A stretch of 47,078 nucleotides of DNA from Oscillospiraceae bacterium (GCA_031269595.1 JAISYX010000072.1:1-47078); one strand, 5' to 3'; counted from the first letter of the stretch, positions 25,677-34,615 are shown. The notes: generated by a model not told the origin, from the letters alone. Numbers and translations are program-made.

Positions 25677-26327
25677 TTACTTCTTGCCTCTTGCATCTGT
25701 TATTATGGACATAACATATCCATAATAAACCGTTACGGCGGCCTTGTTGCTTACTATTTCGTTGCTTAAGCCCAAGGTGTTATCTGTGCGCAGATAAATC
25801 TCATCGCCGGAATACTCCATGCCCTCCAGAGCCACCTTTGCAGTGGTTACAGAATAGGGAAACAGAGAGAGGTGCGAGCCCTTTGCGTTTACAAGCTCAT
25901 TTACGCCGCCCTTTAGCAGCATAACCACGGTGCTCTCATCTAAAAGCATGGCAGAAGCACCCCTGTATTGGGCACTGTAGAGCAGAGCCAGATTGCCCAG
26001 CGTGTGGTCTAGCCTGCCGCCCATGCCCCCAAAGATTAAAATTTGATTAAAGCCGTGCTCCACGGCATAGTCAACAGAAGCCTCCATGTCGGAGAAATCC
26101 TTAACAGAGGAATGGCGTATAACGGGCACTCCCTGGGGGGGCAAGCCCCGGTAGGAATCAAAATCGCCTATAACCAAATGGGGAGTAAGCCCCATACCTA
26201 TAAGGTGAGAGAGCCCTCCGTCTGCCGCTATTATAAACGCCCCTGCCGGCAGCATTGCGGCTATTGCTTCATAATCATTTACTTCACCTGCACCAAATAT
26301 AGCGCAGATTTTTACTTCTTCTCCCAC
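25677..26327 (-). CDS. thiN: Thiamine pyrophosphokinase
   Basis: Converts thiamine to thiamine pyrophosphate. 216 residues: IIAADGGLSHL, HLVIGDFDSY, FSDMEASVDYA and GGMGGRLDHTLGN are the family signatures. The GTG start overlaps the end of rsgA by 16 bases. Gene order rsgA-thiN is typical of Firmicutes, although the rpe gene usual between them is absent. The last residues (DARGKK) and the stop codon are encoded by a heptad array. Confidence 0.93.
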   Translation of the reverse strand: MGEEVKICAIFGAGEVNDYEAIAAMLPAGAFIIAADGGLSHLIGMGLTPHLVIGDFDSYRGLPPQGVPVIRHSSVKDFSDMEASVDYAVEHGFNQILIFGGMGGRLDHTLGNLALLYSAQYRGASAMLLDESTVVMLLKGGVNELVNAKGSHLSLFPYSVTTAKVALEGMEYSGDEIYLRTDNTLGLSNEIVSNKAAVTVYYGYVMSIITDARGKK

Positions 26328-27226
26328 TGTTGTAAATCCTTTACTTCCTTATACATGGTACAATAACTATCATGACGCTTTTTTGAAATCTTACCCGCCT
26401 GCACAGCCGCCAAAACGGCGCAGCTCTTTTCAACCGTGTGTGAGCAGGAGACAAATTTGCACTGCCCCATATACTCCTCAAATTCACGAAAGGCATAGGG
26501 CAAGTCTTCCTTGTAAATGGTGTTAAGCTTTTCTATATCTATAGAGGAGAAGCCCGGGGTATCGGCAACCATGCCGCCTTGAGGGAGAGTGAAGAGCTCC
26601 GCCTGTCGGGTGGTGTGCTTGCCTCTGCCAAGCTTTTTGCTTATCGCTGCTGTCTCTAGGTCTAAAGAGGGCATTACAGCGTTTAAAAAGGTGGATTTAC
26701 CCACGCCTGAGTTCCCCGCAAGGGCAGAAATGCCCGTGCTCATCTCCTCAATTATAGGAACAAGCCCCTCGGGCTTTGTATAATCGGCATAAAACACCTT
26801 AAAGCCTGCGCTGCTATACTCCTCAGCCAGCGGGCCGCAGGTGGTTAAATCCTGCTTGGTGAACACCAAAACAGGCTCTATTGAGCCATTTTCGGCATAG
26901 GCTATCATTCTGTCTATAATAAGCCTGTTAGGCTCAGGCTCGCAGGAGGAGATAACCAGCATAAGCCTTTCAAGATTAGCTATGGGAGGCCGAATAAGGC
27001 AGCTTTTGCGGGGCTTAATTTCATCTACGGTTGAAAAGCTATCCTTAACCGCCGTTATTATAACATTATCCCCCACCATGGGAGTAAGCCCACGCTTGCG
27101 GAGTATACCCCTTGCACGGCATTCAAAAACGCCACAGGCAGTTTTTACATAGTAAAAACCGCCTATACCTTTAACTATAATCCCGTTTAATTCTGTATTA
27201 TCAGAATTTGTGTCTGTTACTTTCAA
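26312..27226 (-). CDS. rsgA: Ribosome small-subunit-dependent GTPase RsgA
   Basis: Late 30S assembly GTPase. An N-terminal OB fold (GIIVKGIGGFYYVKT) is followed by the circularly permuted GTPase domain, with TKQD (G4), GNSGVGKSTFLN (P-loop) and DTPGF (G3). A C-terminal zinc-binding segment has C-x4-C-x-H-x5-C (CKFVSCSHTVEKSC). The start is uncertain: TTG 27226 has AGGAG 12 nt upstream, while TTG 27250 has none. Either choice overlaps the end of prkC, so translation is coupled. Confidence 0.93.
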   Translation of the reverse strand: MKVTDTNSDNTELNGIIVKGIGGFYYVKTACGVFECRARGILRKRGLTPMVGDNVIITAVKDSFSTVDEIKPRKSCLIRPPIANLERLMLVISSCEPEPNRLIIDRMIAYAENGSIEPVLVFTKQDLTTCGPLAEEYSSAGFKVFYADYTKPEGLVPIIEEMSTGISALAGNSGVGKSTFLNAVMPSLDLETAAISKKLGRGKHTTRQAELFTLPQGGMVADTPGFSSIDIEKLNTIYKEDLPYAFREFEEYMGQCKFVSCSHTVEKSCAVLAAVQAGKISKKRHDSYCTMYKEVKDLQQWEKK

Positions 27227-29141
27227 GAACTTTAATTGCTCCTGTTTCAAAGTTTACGGAATACTTAACATATTCCCTGTTATCCAGTATTATCAGTATC
27301 TCCTGCGTGCCGCTGCCGGAGGCTGTATACTCATATTCTTTAACTATAGAGGGCAGAACCTGGTCTTCCTTAACCGAAATGCCGTCCTGAACAATTTCAA
27401 GTGTCATTCGCTTTTCCACGCCCTCGGGCATGTCAATTTTAAGCAGCACGGTTTTTGCCTGTATTGCACCGTTGCTTATAACAAGATGCACTACATCACC
27501 GGATTTAACCGCTGTGCCCGCCTTGGGGTCTTGTGAGAGTATAGTGCCCTTTGGCCTGTCGCTGTCCTTTTCCTCAGGGGTATCCATAGTTAAGCCCATG
27601 CTTATTATTTTGGCCTTGGCCTGGTCTATGGTCATCTTGTTTTCAAAGTCCGGCATGGTCATATTTTCGGGCTTGGGGCCTATGCTTACATATACATCCA
27701 CCACAGAGCCGGAGGCAACCTCGGTGTTCTTTAAGGGTGTGGTCTCTATGATATACTCCTCAGGCAGCTCGTTATCATAGACATCTATACGGTTAACGCT
27801 AAGATTATAGCCTATAAGCGTTTGCGAGCCCTCGGTGAAGTTTTGGCCTATAATGTCGGGCACAAGGAGCCGCTCCTTGCCCTTGCTTACAATTAGAGTT
27901 ATAGTGGTGTTTTCAAAAACAAGCTTGCCCTTGGGGGGGATTTGCCGCATTACCTGACCCATGGGTATTTCAGCCGAGAACTCATCCTCCTTGAGGAACT
28001 CAAAGGCATATTGCTTATCCTTGCTTATGGTGTCAAATTGCTGGCCTATAAAGTCGGGCAGAGCAACCTCATTGGGCTTGCTAAAATCAAACACATTGTT
28101 AATGTCCATTGAGATTATAACAATAACAGCAGCCACAATAATAAAGGCTAGCACTATACCAGTTAGTGAGCTTATAATAGGTGAGCGCATCTCAGGCGCA
28201 AAGTCATCCTTACGGCGTTTCTTTTTAGAGCTGCTGCCTCCTCCGGCAGAGGAGGTGTCTACATATCTTGTGGGGCTGTCGTCTACAAAAAAGTCATAAG
28301 AGAACACTATTTTTGGGTCTTTGCGAAAGGCGTCTATGTCCTTGAGCATTTCGGCAACGGTTTGGTATCTGTCCTTGGGGTTTTTCTGCATGGCCTTCAT
28401 TATTATTTCCTCAAGGCCTACGGGTATAGCTTCGTTCCTCTCCCTTGGGGGGATAGGCTCGTTTTGCAGCTGCATGAGGGCAACAGAGACAGGGTTTTCG
28501 GCCTCAAAGGGCAGCTTTCCTGTTAGCATTTCATACAGCATAACCCCAACAGAATAAATGTCTGCACGGGTGTCAATATCATCGCCCCTTGCCTGCTCCG
28601 GTGAGATATAGTGCACAGAGCCTATGGCCTTATCGGCTATGGTTCTGGTCTCACTTCCATAAAAGCGGGCTATGCCAAAATCGGCCACCTTAATGCTCTT
28701 ATTTTCAAGCATAATGATGTTTTGGGGCTTTATGTCCCTGTGAATTATACCCTTGCCATGGGCGTGATTTAAGGCCTTAAGAATTTGAATTATAAAGTTT
28801 AGGGCTGTCTTCCAGGGGAGCTTGCCCTGATTGTCTATATAAGATTTAAGAGTATCGCCCTCCACCAGCTCCATTACGATATACTGAGTATCGCCTGTTA
28901 AAGAAACATCCAATATCTTAACGATGTTCTTGTGATTCAAAATTGAAACAGCCTTGGACTCGTTGCGGAAACGGCGTGCGAACTCCTCGTTGTGCAGATA
29001 TTCATCCTTCATCAGCTTAAGAGCCACATTTTTGTGGGTTTCGGTATCAAAGGCCTTGTATACAACGGCCATGCCGCCAACGCCCACAATCTCTTTTATG
29101 TCATAGCGACCGCCAAGGGTCTTTCCTATATTGTTATCCAT
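27201..29141 (-). CDS. prkC: Ser/Thr protein kinase with PASTA domains
   Basis: 646 residues. The kinase domain (about 1-270) has VGVGGMAVVYKA, catalytic HRDIKPQN and the DFG motif VADFGIA. One transmembrane helix (SLTGIVLAFIIVAAVIVIIS, near residue 335) is followed by three PASTA repeats starting VALPDFIG, LVPDIIG and MTMPDFE. These bind muropeptides or lipid II and tie kinase activity to cell wall state. A C-terminal beta-rich tail follows. It lies 25 bases after its partner phosphatase prpC. Confidence 0.96.
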   Translation of the reverse strand: MDNNIGKTLGGRYDIKEIVGVGGMAVVYKAFDTETHKNVALKLMKDEYLHNEEFARRFRNESKAVSILNHKNIVKILDVSLTGDTQYIVMELVEGDTLKSYIDNQGKLPWKTALNFIIQILKALNHAHGKGIIHRDIKPQNIIMLENKSIKVADFGIARFYGSETRTIADKAIGSVHYISPEQARGDDIDTRADIYSVGVMLYEMLTGKLPFEAENPVSVALMQLQNEPIPPRERNEAIPVGLEEIIMKAMQKNPKDRYQTVAEMLKDIDAFRKDPKIVFSYDFFVDDSPTRYVDTSSAGGGSSSKKKRRKDDFAPEMRSPIISSLTGIVLAFIIVAAVIVIISMDINNVFDFSKPNEVALPDFIGQQFDTISKDKQYAFEFLKEDEFSAEIPMGQVMRQIPPKGKLVFENTTITLIVSKGKERLLVPDIIGQNFTEGSQTLIGYNLSVNRIDVYDNELPEEYIIETTPLKNTEVASGSVVDVYVSIGPKPENMTMPDFENKMTIDQAKAKIISMGLTMDTPEEKDSDRPKGTILSQDPKAGTAVKSGDVVHLVISNGAIQAKTVLLKIDMPEGVEKRMTLEIVQDGISVKEDQVLPSIVKEYEYTASGSGTQEILIILDNREYVKYSVNFETGAIKVLESNRHKF

Positions 29142-29166
29142 CTCTTAGTGCCTCCTCTCTTAAAAT

Positions 29167-29910
29167 TTAGGCTTTATTTGTAACGGTTACAACCGTGATA
29201 TTATCGCTTCCGCCCTGTTGGTTTGCCAAGGCCACCAAGCTCTCGGCAAGCTCCTCCGGCGGCTTGTGCAGCACCTGCTCAAGCATTTCGTCCCCCTCAA
29301 CACAGTTAGAAAAACCGTCTGAGCACAGCAGGAGCGTTTCACCCTCCTGCAAATCATATTCGCAATAATCTATATCCACATAGCGCAAAACCCCCACAGC
29401 CCGTGTTATAACGTTCTTTTGAGGGTGATTTTTGGCCTCCTCCTCGCTTATCTGTCCGGCCTCAACCATCATTTGCACTATAGAATGGTCACGTGTTAAT
29501 TGAATTACGCTGTTGTTGGATATAACATAAACCCTGCTGTCGCCCACATGGGCAATGTGCGCCCTGCCGTCGGTTATAACAGCCATTGCAACAGTTGTGC
29601 CCATGCCCGAAAGCGTGAGCTCCTTTATAGATTTATAGTAAATTTCTGCATTGGCCTCGTCTATGGCGCACTCTATTATGTCCCTTATGTCGTCTGCCTC
29701 CATACCGCTGCGGCAGGCCTCCTGCACTTCCCGTGATATGGTTTTAACAGCTATATCGCTGGCAATGTTGCCGCCGTTTGTGCCGCCCATACCGTCACAA
29801 ACCACAGCCCATATGCCGCTGTTTTCGGGCAAATCGCCAAAGTCGCAGGCATCCTGATTGGTGCTGCGTACCCGCCCTACATCTGTTTTGCCATAAACCA
29901 ATAAACTCAT
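29167..29910 (-). CDS. prpC: PP2C-type protein phosphatase
   Basis: Dephosphorylates PrkC and its targets. 247 residues with the metal-binding motifs RSTNQDA, VCDGMGGTNGG, HVGDSRVY, LCSDGFSN and GGSDNIT. ATG 29910 was chosen because AAGGA is 10 nt upstream; the longer frame to 29985 runs into a repeat. It lies between rlmN and prkC in the usual Firmicute order. Confidence 0.95.
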   Translation of the reverse strand: MSLLVYGKTDVGRVRSTNQDACDFGDLPENSGIWAVVCDGMGGTNGGNIASDIAVKTISREVQEACRSGMEADDIRDIIECAIDEANAEIYYKSIKELTLSGMGTTVAMAVITDGRAHIAHVGDSRVYVISNNSVIQLTRDHSIVQMMVEAGQISEEEAKNHPQKNVITRAVGVLRYVDIDYCEYDLQEGETLLLCSDGFSNCVEGDEMLEQVLHKPPEELAESLVALANQQGGSDNITVVTVTNKA

Positions 29911-29947
29911 TATATGTTTATCCTTCCAAAGTTGTACATTACTTAAC

Positions 29948-29993
29948 GAATGAAAAATTGAGGTGATTTGCTGCGCAAATTTCAATTAAAGGC
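29948..29993 (+). repeat. Short heptad remnant with palindrome
   Basis: AATGAAAAATTGAGGTG, then ATTTGCTGCGCAAATTTCAA. The array is reduced to about one unit, while the palindrome is intact and leads into R1. Confidence 0.65.
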
Positions 29994-29996
29994 TTT

Positions 29997-30073
29997 GTAG
30001 GGGCAGACCTATGTGTCTGCCCAAAGAGGGACACTTTGCGGTAATCTGGGCAGACACATTGGTCTGCCCCTAC
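29997..30073. repeat. R1 element, copy 3
   Basis: GTAGGGGCAGACCTATGTG ... CACATTGGTCTGCCCCTAC, with a single mismatch in the right arm. The outer flank GGGTTTTAGAGATACC extends the family boundary. Confidence 0.88.
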
Positions 30074-30104
30074 GGGTTTTAGAGATACCAATTAAATATG
30101 AGTG

Positions 30105-30165
30105 AATTTGCCATTAATTACGCATTAAGAATTACGAATTAAAAAAACTCTCAACTTTCAATTTA
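30105..30165 (-). repeat. Heptad arrays of two types at the rlmN stop
   Basis: In the rlmN direction, AATTGAAAGTTGAGAG is followed by a run TAATTCGTAATTCTTAATGC, then GGCAAATTCAC. Two different heptads sit side by side, and the first supplies the rlmN TGA. Confidence 0.75.
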
Positions 30166-31180
30166 ACGAGCCTCTCAGCTGTCCGCAGGAGGCGTTTATA
30201 TCAGAGCCTAGGGTTCTTCTTATGGTGGCCGTTATGCCGTAGCCCTTAAGCACAGAGCAAAACTGCCTTTGCCGCTCTGCCGTACTCTTATTATAACCGC
30301 TGTTTTTCACGGTATTAACGGGAATCAGATTTACATGGCACAGCATACCCTTTAGCTTTCTGCCCAATTCGTGGGCGCACTGGTCGCTGTCGTTAAAGCC
30401 CTTTATCATGGCATATTCAAAGGAGATACGCCGCCCTGTGGATTTTGCGTATCTGCGGCAGGTTTTAAGCAGGGTATCCACATTCCATTTGCGGTTAATA
30501 GGCATGGTTTGCAAGCGCAAAGCGTCATTCGGAGCGTGGAGCGAAACCGAAAGGGTAAATTGCGGTGATTTTGGTATAAGCTCCTCTATTTTGTCAACCA
30601 AGCCGCAGGTGGAAAGGCTGATGTGCCTCATGCCTATGTTTAAGCCCTCTTCACAGCTGACAAGCTCAAGGAAGCGCAGCACATTATCAAAGTTATCCAG
30701 CGGCTCACCCATGCCCATAAGCACTATGTTTGAAATTCTGTGCCCTGTATCCTCTGCGGCGGTTTGCACCTGTGCAAGCATTTCTGCGGGGCTAAGATTG
30801 CGGCTTAAGCCGCCCAAGCCCGTGGCACAAAAGGTGCAGCCCATACGGCAGCCCACCTGAGTGGAAATGCAAATTGAGTATCCGTGCAGGTATTCCATAA
30901 GCACAGACTCTATAAATTCTCCGTCATTTAAACGGAAAAGATACTTAATAGTACTATCATACTCCGATTTTAATTTTTTTTCAATGGACAAGCTTGTAAT
31001 ATTATAATTTTCTTCAAGATTTTTTCGTAAAATGGCGGGTAAATCACTCATTAGAGAGAAACTGTTCACGTTGAGCTTGTGCAACCACTTAAAAACCTGC
31101 CTTGCCCTATAGGCAGGCAGTCCGAGCTTGGTAAATTCCTCTGTAAGCTCACCTAGGTTCATGGATTTAATATCCTTCAA
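30158..31180 (-). CDS. rlmN: Dual-specificity 23S rRNA/tRNA adenine-C2 methyltransferase RlmN
   Basis: Radical SAM enzyme that methylates A2503 of 23S rRNA and some tRNAs. 340 residues with the cluster motif CRMGCTFCATG, MGMGEPLDN and a C-terminal conserved Cys in ASCGQLRG. TTG 31180 was preferred because AAGGG lies 8 nt upstream; GTG 31189 is too close to it. The last residues and stop run into a heptad array. It lies between rsmB and prpC in the standard cluster. Confidence 0.95.
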   Translation of the reverse strand: MKDIKSMNLGELTEEFTKLGLPAYRARQVFKWLHKLNVNSFSLMSDLPAILRKNLEENYNITSLSIEKKLKSEYDSTIKYLFRLNDGEFIESVLMEYLHGYSICISTQVGCRMGCTFCATGLGGLSRNLSPAEMLAQVQTAAEDTGHRISNIVLMGMGEPLDNFDNVLRFLELVSCEEGLNIGMRHISLSTCGLVDKIEELIPKSPQFTLSVSLHAPNDALRLQTMPINRKWNVDTLLKTCRRYAKSTGRRISFEYAMIKGFNDSDQCAHELGRKLKGMLCHVNLIPVNTVKNSGYNKSTAERQRQFCSVLKGYGITATIRRTLGSDINASCGQLRGSLN

Positions 31181-31198
31181 GAGACACACCCTTTTTTT

Positions 31199-31258
31199 AA
31201 TTGAAAATTGAAAGTTGAAAATTGAAAATGAAGGTGGATTTGCTTCGCAAATTTTAAT
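31199..31258 (+). repeat. Heptad array (TTGAAAA type) with palindrome variant
   Basis: AATTGAAAATTGAAAGTTGA and further units, then ATTTGCTTCGCAAATTTTAA. It precedes R5 copy 2 exactly as the 21915 array precedes copy 1. Confidence 0.8.
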
Positions 31259-31259
31259 G

Positions 31260-31480
31260 AAAGTAGCTTAAAATTTCATCGCAGCCCTGCCTCCCTCTTA
31301 GAGGGAGGTGGCACTACAGTGCCGGAGGGAGGGCGGCGCAGGCTCTAAAATTAGCTGTTAAACTGGGCTTTTAGTAGCATCCGTGCCCACTCTTCAAAGG
31401 GTTGGAATGTCCACGTCTCCGCCCTGCGTTTCCTCCCTCAGTCACCATGCGGTGACAGATTCCTCTGCGAGGGAGCCAGC
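31260..31480. repeat. R5 element, copy 2
   Basis: Aligns along its length with 21982-22200, differing by scattered substitutions and small indels. Hairpin stems are kept (CTCCCTCTTAGAGGGAG here, CTCCCTCTCGGAGGGAG there). Confidence 0.8.
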
Positions 31481-31491
31481 TTAGCTACAAA

Positions 31492-31535
31492 TTCTTGCCT
31501 CTTACTTCTTGCTTCTTGCCTCTAGCAGCGTGCTT
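31492..31535 (-). repeat. Heptad array (GCAAGAA type) at the rsmB stop
   Basis: In the rsmB direction, TAGAGGCAAGAAGCAAGAAG and so on has a 7-nt period and begins within the rsmB TAG stop. Confidence 0.75.
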
Positions 31536-32838
31536 CTTTTTTAAACCCAGCCACATAAAACCCATCAGTACCATAAGCCTGTGGGAACAGGCTTAGCTCG
31601 TGGGGCTGTTCCTCTATTCTGCGGATATTTGGCGGCAGATTTAAGCTAAAGGGGGCAAAGTCGGGGTGCTCATTTAAGAATTTTGCTGTTACCTCGCCGT
31701 TTTCTTTGGGGTTTAGTGTGCAGGTGGAGTATATCAGCAAGCCATTTGGCTTAACTAGCTTTGCGGATTCGCACAGTATTTTATACTGGATTTCGGGCAG
31801 CGATTTAATCTCCTTAGGCGATTTATAGCGTATCTCTGGCTTGCGCCTGATTATGCCCAGTCCCGAGCAGGGCACATCGCACAGCACCTTTTCGGCAAGG
31901 GGCAGAGCCTGCTCCGGCTCTGCGGCGTTGCGCAGTGAGGCCTGAATGTTACCCAAACCCAGCCTTGCAGCCCCCGATTTAATGAGTTCTATTTTATGGG
32001 GGTGCAAATCGTATGAACTTATTTTACCACCAGATTGAGCAATTGTAAAGCTTTTTCCGCCGGGAGCAGCACAAACATCATAAATAAGCTCCTCAGGCTT
32101 TGCGTCAAGGAGCTTGCAGCACAGCTGTGAGGCTGCGTCCTGCACATGAAACCAACCGTTCTTGAACTCATCCAGAGCCTCAATTGAGCCCGTGCCGCTT
32201 ATCTCAAGGGCGTTGCTCAGCCAATCTATTTCCACAGCGGCAATGCCCTTGGACGCAAGGCTTGCCATAAGCTCCTTTGAAGTGGTTTTAGCGGTGTTCA
32301 CTCTTACGGTAAGAGGCGGGCGTCCGCAGAGGCAGGGGAGCAGCTCAAGCATAAGCTCTTCCCCGTAGGAGGTGCGCCAAAGCTCGATAATCCATGTGGG
32401 GAGTGAGTGCTGTATGCTAAGTGCCTCAAGGGGGGAGGCGGGAAGCTCCAACTGCTTACCCTTGCGGATAAACGCCCTGAGCACTGCATTAATAAGGCCG
32501 GAGGCGTTGCGTGAGGAGCGGAACTCCTTTGCCAGATTAACAGCCTCGTTAACCGCCGCACTTTCGGGCACTCTGTCCATATACAAAAGCTGATAAAAGC
32601 CCATGCGCAAAATGCCCTGCACCTCCGGTGAGAGGGGCTTTTTGCCTGCATAGCTGTCTATCAGATAATCCAGCGTTAGTCTGCGCTCCAGCACACCATA
32701 AAACAGTGCGGAGACAAAGGCCTTATCCTTTGGGGAGAGAAGGCTCTCTTTAAGGGCTATATTTAGGGCTAGGTTAGAATAAGCCTGCTCCTTTTCGGCC
32801 TTTAGCATGAGCTTTAATGCTGTTTTGCGGGATGCTTC
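31522..32838 (-). CDS. rsmB: 16S rRNA m5C967 methyltransferase RsmB
   Basis: 438 residues. The N-terminal NusB-like RNA-binding domain (about 1-140) is followed by a SAM-dependent RNA methyltransferase with YDVCAAPGGKS (SAM site), CDVPCSGLGIIRRKPEI and STCTLNPKENGE; the two Cys in those last motifs do catalysis. ATG 32838 lies 2 nt beyond leader copy F; an ATG in the leader hairpin is out of frame. The last residues (KEARC) adjoin a heptad array. It heads the rlmN-prpC-prkC cluster. Confidence 0.94.
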   Translation of the reverse strand, partial: EASRKTALKLMLKAEKEQAYSNLALNIALKESLLSPKDKAFVSALFYGVLERRLTLDYLIDSYAGKKPLSPEVQGILRMGFYQLLYMDRVPESAAVNEAVNLAKEFRSSRNASGLINAVLRAFIRKGKQLELPASPLEALSIQHSLPTWIIELWRTSYGEELMLELLPCLCGRPPLTVRVNTAKTTSKELMASLASKGIAAVEIDWLSNALEISGTGSIEALDEFKNGWFHVQDAASQLCCKLLDAKPEELIYDVCAAPGGKSFTIAQSGGKISSYDLHPHKIELIKSGAARLGLGNIQASLRNAAEPEQALPLAEKVLCDVPCSGLGIIRRKPEIRYKSPKEIKSLPEIQYKILCESAKLVKPNGLLIYSTCTLNPKENGEVTAKFLNEHPDFAPFSLNLPPNIRRIEEQPHELSLFPQAYGTDGFYVAGFKKEARC

Positions 32839-32915
32839 CATCAGGCACCATGTGCCGGAGAGCCTGCACACAAAACTCTGTAAAAGATGTTTTGCGGGGC
32901 TTCCTGCGTCCTTTC
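32839..32915 (-). promoter_or_regulatory. SD-stem-AUG-loop leader element, copy F
   Basis: On the minus strand: GAAAGG (32915-32910), ACGCAGGAAGCC, an AAAAC/GTTTT inner hairpin, GTGTGCAGGCTCTCC, then GGCAC-ATG-GTGCC. Compared with copies B and C, the terminal hairpin changes from A-T to G-C pairs at matched positions (AAACAC/GTGTTT versus GGCAC/GTGCC), which is covariation. Confidence 0.75.
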
Positions 32916-32927
32916 CTGTTTTGAGAT

Positions 32928-34163
32928 TTAAACTTTTTTCCTTTTGGTGAGGCGGATATTTTCAATAGGTGAGAGCCTCTTACCAAGCTTGCCGCAAATG
33001 GGTATCATTATAAGCGAGAGCACCACAGCGCCCACAAGCTCATTTTTAACAATCAAATCGAAGATGCCAAGTCCCTTTAAGCTCCAGTTAACCAGATAAA
33101 AGGCAAAGGATGAGAAGAGGAAGATTATTAAATAGCTATTTTCATAATCAGACATAAGCCCGTCTATCAGCTTAAGCCGCCTGCACCGGCGTATAAATCT
33201 TATTAGATAGGGCGAACCCAGATACAGCAGTGGGAAAACCGCCAGATTAAGCAGCAGGAAAGTGATATTAGAGGGGAAGGTGTTGCGGTTAAAGCCAAAT
33301 ACAAAGTAAAAGTACTTCTCCCAGAAGGGGCTTAGCTCCACGCCCAAATGGGCGAATATCTTAGGCAGCAGCAGGAGCACTCCAACAGTGGCCGCCGAGA
33401 TAAAGGCCACCGCCGCTGCACCTATTTTAACAGGCCTGGAGGGATGCCTCAGCTTGCTGTAGAACAGCCCCAGATACGCCCAAAACAGGGCAAAGGAGAG
33501 GCTCATGGGCAGGCCTATTAAAAAGGGAGAGAGCCAGCCGTTGCCCCAATAGAGTATCTTAACTCCACGCAGAATTAGCATTATAACAATCAGAGCTGCA
33601 AAGGGCAGATATTTAAGCCTGCTTCGGCTCTCCTGCATAAGCCGCAGGAGGGGAATAAACAGTACTGTGAGCAAATAAACCATTACAAACCACAGGTGAA
33701 AGGTGAGTATCTGCAAGCCCTCAGGTACAGGGATATAGCTATAATCCAAAGGCAAAAACCAGTAAATCGGCGAGCCAGGGGAGAGGATATGCAAGGAGCT
33801 TGCACCTGTTTCCAGCTGCTTGGCCTGCATTATTTCTAAAATCTGTTTAGGGTAGCTGCTGCCTTGAAGCCCCGCAACAATAAAGCAGAGCAGAATACAC
33901 AGCAGAGCATAAATCAAATAGGGCTTGTACAGGCGGGAGATTCTGGTAAGGTAAAACTCCTTTAAGCTGCGCTTGCGGGAGAGGGAGTTGGTTATTCCTG
34001 TTAAAAAGAAGAAGGCCGCAAGTGGGGGATACACCCACACGTTAAAGTTAATCAGGGCGGTGTCGCTTGTAAACAGATTGTTCCAGGCGACAACATGTCC
34101 CCAAATAGTATATACAGCTAAAAATGCCCTTATTTCATCTAAAACCACATCACGCTTGCCCAT
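32928..34163 (-). CDS. Acyltransferase family 3 membrane protein
   Basis: 411 residues with about ten hydrophobic segments. It starts KRDVVLDEIRAFLAVYTIWGHVV, with the His-bearing first helix typical of acyltransferase-3 proteins that O-acetylate surface glycans or cell-wall sugars. FFFLTGITNS and RISRLYKPYLIY are further family-like segments. GAGGTG lies 5 nt before the ATG. It ends about 13 bases before leader copy F, so rsmB is probably in the same transcript. Confidence 0.85.
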   Translation of the reverse strand: MGKRDVVLDEIRAFLAVYTIWGHVVAWNNLFTSDTALINFNVWVYPPLAAFFFLTGITNSLSRKRSLKEFYLTRISRLYKPYLIYALLCILLCFIVAGLQGSSYPKQILEIMQAKQLETGASSLHILSPGSPIYWFLPLDYSYIPVPEGLQILTFHLWFVMVYLLTVLFIPLLRLMQESRSRLKYLPFAALIVIMLILRGVKILYWGNGWLSPFLIGLPMSLSFALFWAYLGLFYSKLRHPSRPVKIGAAAVAFISAATVGVLLLLPKIFAHLGVELSPFWEKYFYFVFGFNRNTFPSNITFLLLNLAVFPLLYLGSPYLIRFIRRCRRLKLIDGLMSDYENSYLIIFLFSSFAFYLVNWSLKGLGIFDLIVKNELVGAVVLSLIMIPICGKLGKRLSPIENIRLTKRKKV

Positions 34164-34245
34164 GTGTGCACCTCATATCAAAGCATAACTTTCTATATTA
34201 TAGGATACAGTTTATGGAGGTTTTTGTCAAGGGGGGAAAAGTGAA

Positions 34246-34286
34246 AAGAGACAAGAAGCAAGAAGTAAGAGGTAAGAAGAGCATAA
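34246..34286 (+). repeat. Heptad array (GAAGCAA type)
   Basis: GAGACAAGAAGCAAGAAGTA, continuing with AGAGGTAAGAAG at a 7-nt period. It stands alone, without the palindrome. Confidence 0.75.
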
Positions 34287-34294
34287 GGTTACGT

Positions 34295-34513
34295 AATTCC
34301 CCTCAACGGAGGGGAACTCTTCCGCCCTGTAGGCGGAAGAGAGGGTGGTCTTTGCGGGCGGCAGTGCTTAATTGATTTGTGGATTTTGGTGCGTGGTGCT
34401 TGCTTTTTAGCTTTTTGGTTTTATGCTCGCTCTTGATTAGGTGTTGTTTTTTGGCGTTTGCGGACGTATAAACCACCCCGCCCCTGCGGGGCACCCCTCC
34501 GTTGAGGGGAATT
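34295..34513. repeat. R6 element (MITE-like)
   Basis: Perfect 20-bp terminal inverted repeats, AATTCCCCTCAACGGAGGGG and CCCCTCCGTTGAGGGGAATT, enclose about 180 bases. Inside is a second palindrome, CTCTTCCGCC/GGCGGAAGAG. No coding frame. It is the only copy in the window. Confidence 0.85.
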
Positions 34514-34551
34514 TTAAAATTTACCGAATTTTAAAACTTAAAAACTTCCTC

Positions 34552-34580
34552 TTGTTAGCCGTGCGGATTTGTGATATAAT
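34552..34580 (+). promoter_or_regulatory. Promoter for typA
   Basis: TTGTTA (34552-34557), a 17-nt spacer and TATAAT (34575-34580), with TG at 34572-34573. Start near 34587, so R1 copy 4 would be transcribed in the typA leader. Confidence 0.75.
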
Positions 34581-34615
34581 AATTAAATTGAGTTTTTCTA
34601 ATTACCAACTCGTTT

